5,693 nt of DNA from an uncultured Acetatifactor sp. (lineage in GTDB: Bacteria > Bacillota > Clostridia > Lachnospirales > Lachnospiraceae). The position numbers were made by a program, and so were the translations under genes. The DNA lies in NCBI GenBank assembly GCA_948496895.1, contig CAOOJO010000198.1, positions 1-5,693 of the forward strand, given 5' to 3'. Below the pieces are notes generated by a model. The model was not told the origin of the DNA, did not search any database, and saw only the letters and a list, made by a program, of their open reading frames with translations. This document shows, one piece after another, positions 4,304 to 5,693 of the stretch (positions are counted from its first letter, which is position 1; every line of letters starts with the position of its first letter).

Positions 4304-5693
4304 CTATGTCAGATCGACTGTCCGCGCTGCCGCTTCCCAGGTCAGGGGATCGCGCTTGCGGTAATCGAACAGGACAAAAAAGCGGGACACCTCCGCCATC
4401 CGGGCCACGTCCCGCACAGGATGGGAAAAGGGCTCCAGATGGGTCATCCTGGCAAGCTGCTTCCAGTCATATCCTTCGTAATCGGGCAGATATGCCCTTT
4501 CTTTTTCCTCGGTTTGATAGAACCTTCGGATTATATCCTTGTAGTCAGATATGTCCCCGGCGAAGTCCGGCCTGCTCTTCATGTTTTCCCGCAGATAAAT
4601 GTCGTAGGTCAGAAGCTCCCGGTAGGCCTCCGCGCGCGCTCCGTCATTCGCCATGGCGAAGTCCAGCAGCGCCTGGTACCGGTAGGCCCGGGAAGGGCTG
4701 GCCGTAAGATATCCTTTCCTCCGATAGAAGTCGGCCAGCGCCTCATACATGGCAAAGGGGCCGGGGAAGGCCTTCTCCAGGAACGGCAGGGTGTGGGTGA
4801 ACTGGCCGCTGTTGTGGTACAGCTCCACCATCTCCTCGATGCCCTTCAGCCGCAGCACCTCTTCATAGGAGAGCCATTTCGTGTACAGCACCTCATAGGG
4901 AGGCTGCTCCAGGTAACGGATGCCGTATTCCCGCGAACGCTCCCACAGCTCGGAGCCCTTGAGGACTTTCAGGAACCCCAGCTGCAGTTGGTGGGGGCGC
5001 ATGCGGTAGACCCGGTCGAAGGATTTCCCGAAGCTTTCGTAGTCCTCATAGGGGAGTCCGGCTATGAGATCCAGGTGCAGGTGCACGTTCTTGCCCTGCC
5101 GGATGACGGCCACCGCCTTTTCCAGCCGCTCCATGTCCGTCCCGCGCCGGACTGCTTCCAGCGTCCTGGGGTTCGCCGACTGGACGCCGATCTCCAGCTG
5201 CGCCAGCCCCGGGCGCAGGCTGTTCAGCAACGCGATCTCATCCTGTCTCAGGATGTCCGCGGTGATTTCGAAATGGAAATTTGTGACACCATTGTCATGT
5301 TTCTGCAGGTATTCCCAGATGGCCATGGTGTGGGCGTGGCTGCAGTTGAAGGTCCTGTCGATGAACTTCACCTGCCTGACGTTGTGGTCCAAGAAGAACT
5401 GCAGCTCTTTTTCGATGACTCCCATATCCCGCAGCCGCACCCGCTTCTCCAGGGAGGACAGGCAGTAGCTGCACTGGTAGGGACAGCCGCGGCTGGTCTC
5501 ATAGTACAGGATACGGTTCTCGAAGGGGGCAAGGTCGTCGTACAGGAAAGGGATGGCGCTTAGGTCCGTCAGGGGGCGGGGAGGCGTATAGCCTGTGGGC
5601 AGGCACAGGCCGGGGATGTCCCGCAGCCGTCCGTTCGCTGCCCTGTCCCCGCCCGCTGCCATATTCCCCGCGTAATAAGCCAGAAGCTCCCGG
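4304..5693 (-). CDS. B12-binding-type radical SAM protein with DUF4080-like C-terminus, N-terminus off right edge
   Basis: 462 codons are visible and the frame is still open at 5693, so the start is missing. Numbering from the internal Met at 5662, the radical SAM core opens with YYETSRGCPYQCSYC (53-67), whose C60, C64 and C67 form the CxxxCxxC [4Fe-4S] site that cleaves S-adenosylmethionine. Further core elements are VKFIDRTFN (98-106), QLEIGVQSANPRTLEAVRR (155-173) and LHLDLIAGLPYEDYESF (195-211). The part after about 250 is helical and resembles the DUF4080 region attached to such proteins. The residues before the cluster, beginning RELLAYY, match the linker that normally follows an N-terminal cobalamin-binding domain; that domain would be beyond the window, so B12 binding is inferred. 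Substrate and reaction are unknown. The internal Met at 5662 is not a convincing start because the upstream codons fit the family. The gene converges with the helical-repeat gene. Confidence 0.9.
   Translation of the reverse strand, partial: RELLAYYAGNMAAGGDRAANGRLRDIPGLCLPTGYTPPRPLTDLSAIPFLYDDLAPFENRILYYETSRGCPYQCSYCLSSLEKRVRLRDMGVIEKELQFFLDHNVRQVKFIDRTFNCSHAHTMAIWEYLQKHDNGVTNFHFEITADILRQDEIALLNSLRPGLAQLEIGVQSANPRTLEAVRRGTDMERLEKAVAVIRQGKNVHLHLDLIAGLPYEDYESFGKSFDRVYRMRPHQLQLGFLKVLKGSELWERSREYGIRYLEQPPYEVLYTKWLSYEEVLRLKGIEEMVELYHNSGQFTHTLPFLEKAFPGPFAMYEALADFYRRKGYLTASPSRAYRYQALLDFAMANDGARAEAYRELLTYDIYLRENMKSRPDFAGDISDYKDIIRRFYQTEEKERAYLPDYEGYDWKQLARMTHLEPFSHPVRDVARMAEVSRFFVLFDYRKRDPLTWEAAARTVDLT

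Noticed and set aside
4199..5563. A 454-codon plus-strand open frame antisense to the radical SAM gene
   Set aside because: The opposite strand carries clear radical SAM motifs; this frame has no domain character and starts inside the preceding gene.

Overview
The window looks like a stretch of chromosome from a G+C-rich member of the Clostridia, most likely Lachnospiraceae-like. The reasons are strong AGGAG/GAGGG-type ribosome binding sites, a VanW/G5 envelope protein, a HypE-like AIR-synthase paralogue, an Lrp/AsnC regulator overlapping a PatA-like aminotransferase, and a DUF4080-type radical SAM protein. This placement rests on protein character recalled from memory, not on a database search. 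I see no mobile element, CRISPR array, rRNA or tRNA.

Layout. A leftward (minus-strand) gene train fills positions 1-3488. In transcription order it holds a 35-residue single-pass membrane peptide (3488-3381), a secreted VanW-family protein (3349-1877), a HypE/PurM-superfamily protein (1823-777), an Lrp/AsnC regulator (738-256) and the first 86 codons of a class I/II aminotransferase (259 to the window edge). Gaps are 31, 53 and 38 bp, and the last junction is a 4-base ATGA overlap, so one operon is the simplest reading. A near-consensus promoter at 3597-3569 (TTGCCA, 17-bp spacer, TATAAT) fits the head of this operon and leaves a leader of about 73 nt with a 7-bp hairpin.

Diverging from it, on the plus strand at 3576-4205, is a 209-residue membrane-anchored helical-repeat protein of unknown function. 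Its start codon lies inside the spacer of the operon promoter. It converges across a 98-bp gap with a minus-strand, cobalamin-type radical SAM gene (stop at 4304) whose amino terminus runs off the right edge. A weak hairpin followed by four T's overlaps the stop codon of the plus-strand gene.

How the genes work together. The Lrp-type regulator and aminotransferase are a credible pair for amino-acid-responsive control of transamination. Why they sit behind an envelope protein and an orphan HypE-like protein is not evident from sequence. The HypE-like protein lacks the carboxy-terminal cysteine needed for hydrogenase cyanide-ligand synthesis and has an unusual cysteine cluster, so hydrogenase maturation is not supported. 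Nothing here amounts to a clear new defence, mobile or toxin system. The most useful observations are the 35-residue peptide, the promoter nested in the divergent gene, and the altered HypE-like protein.
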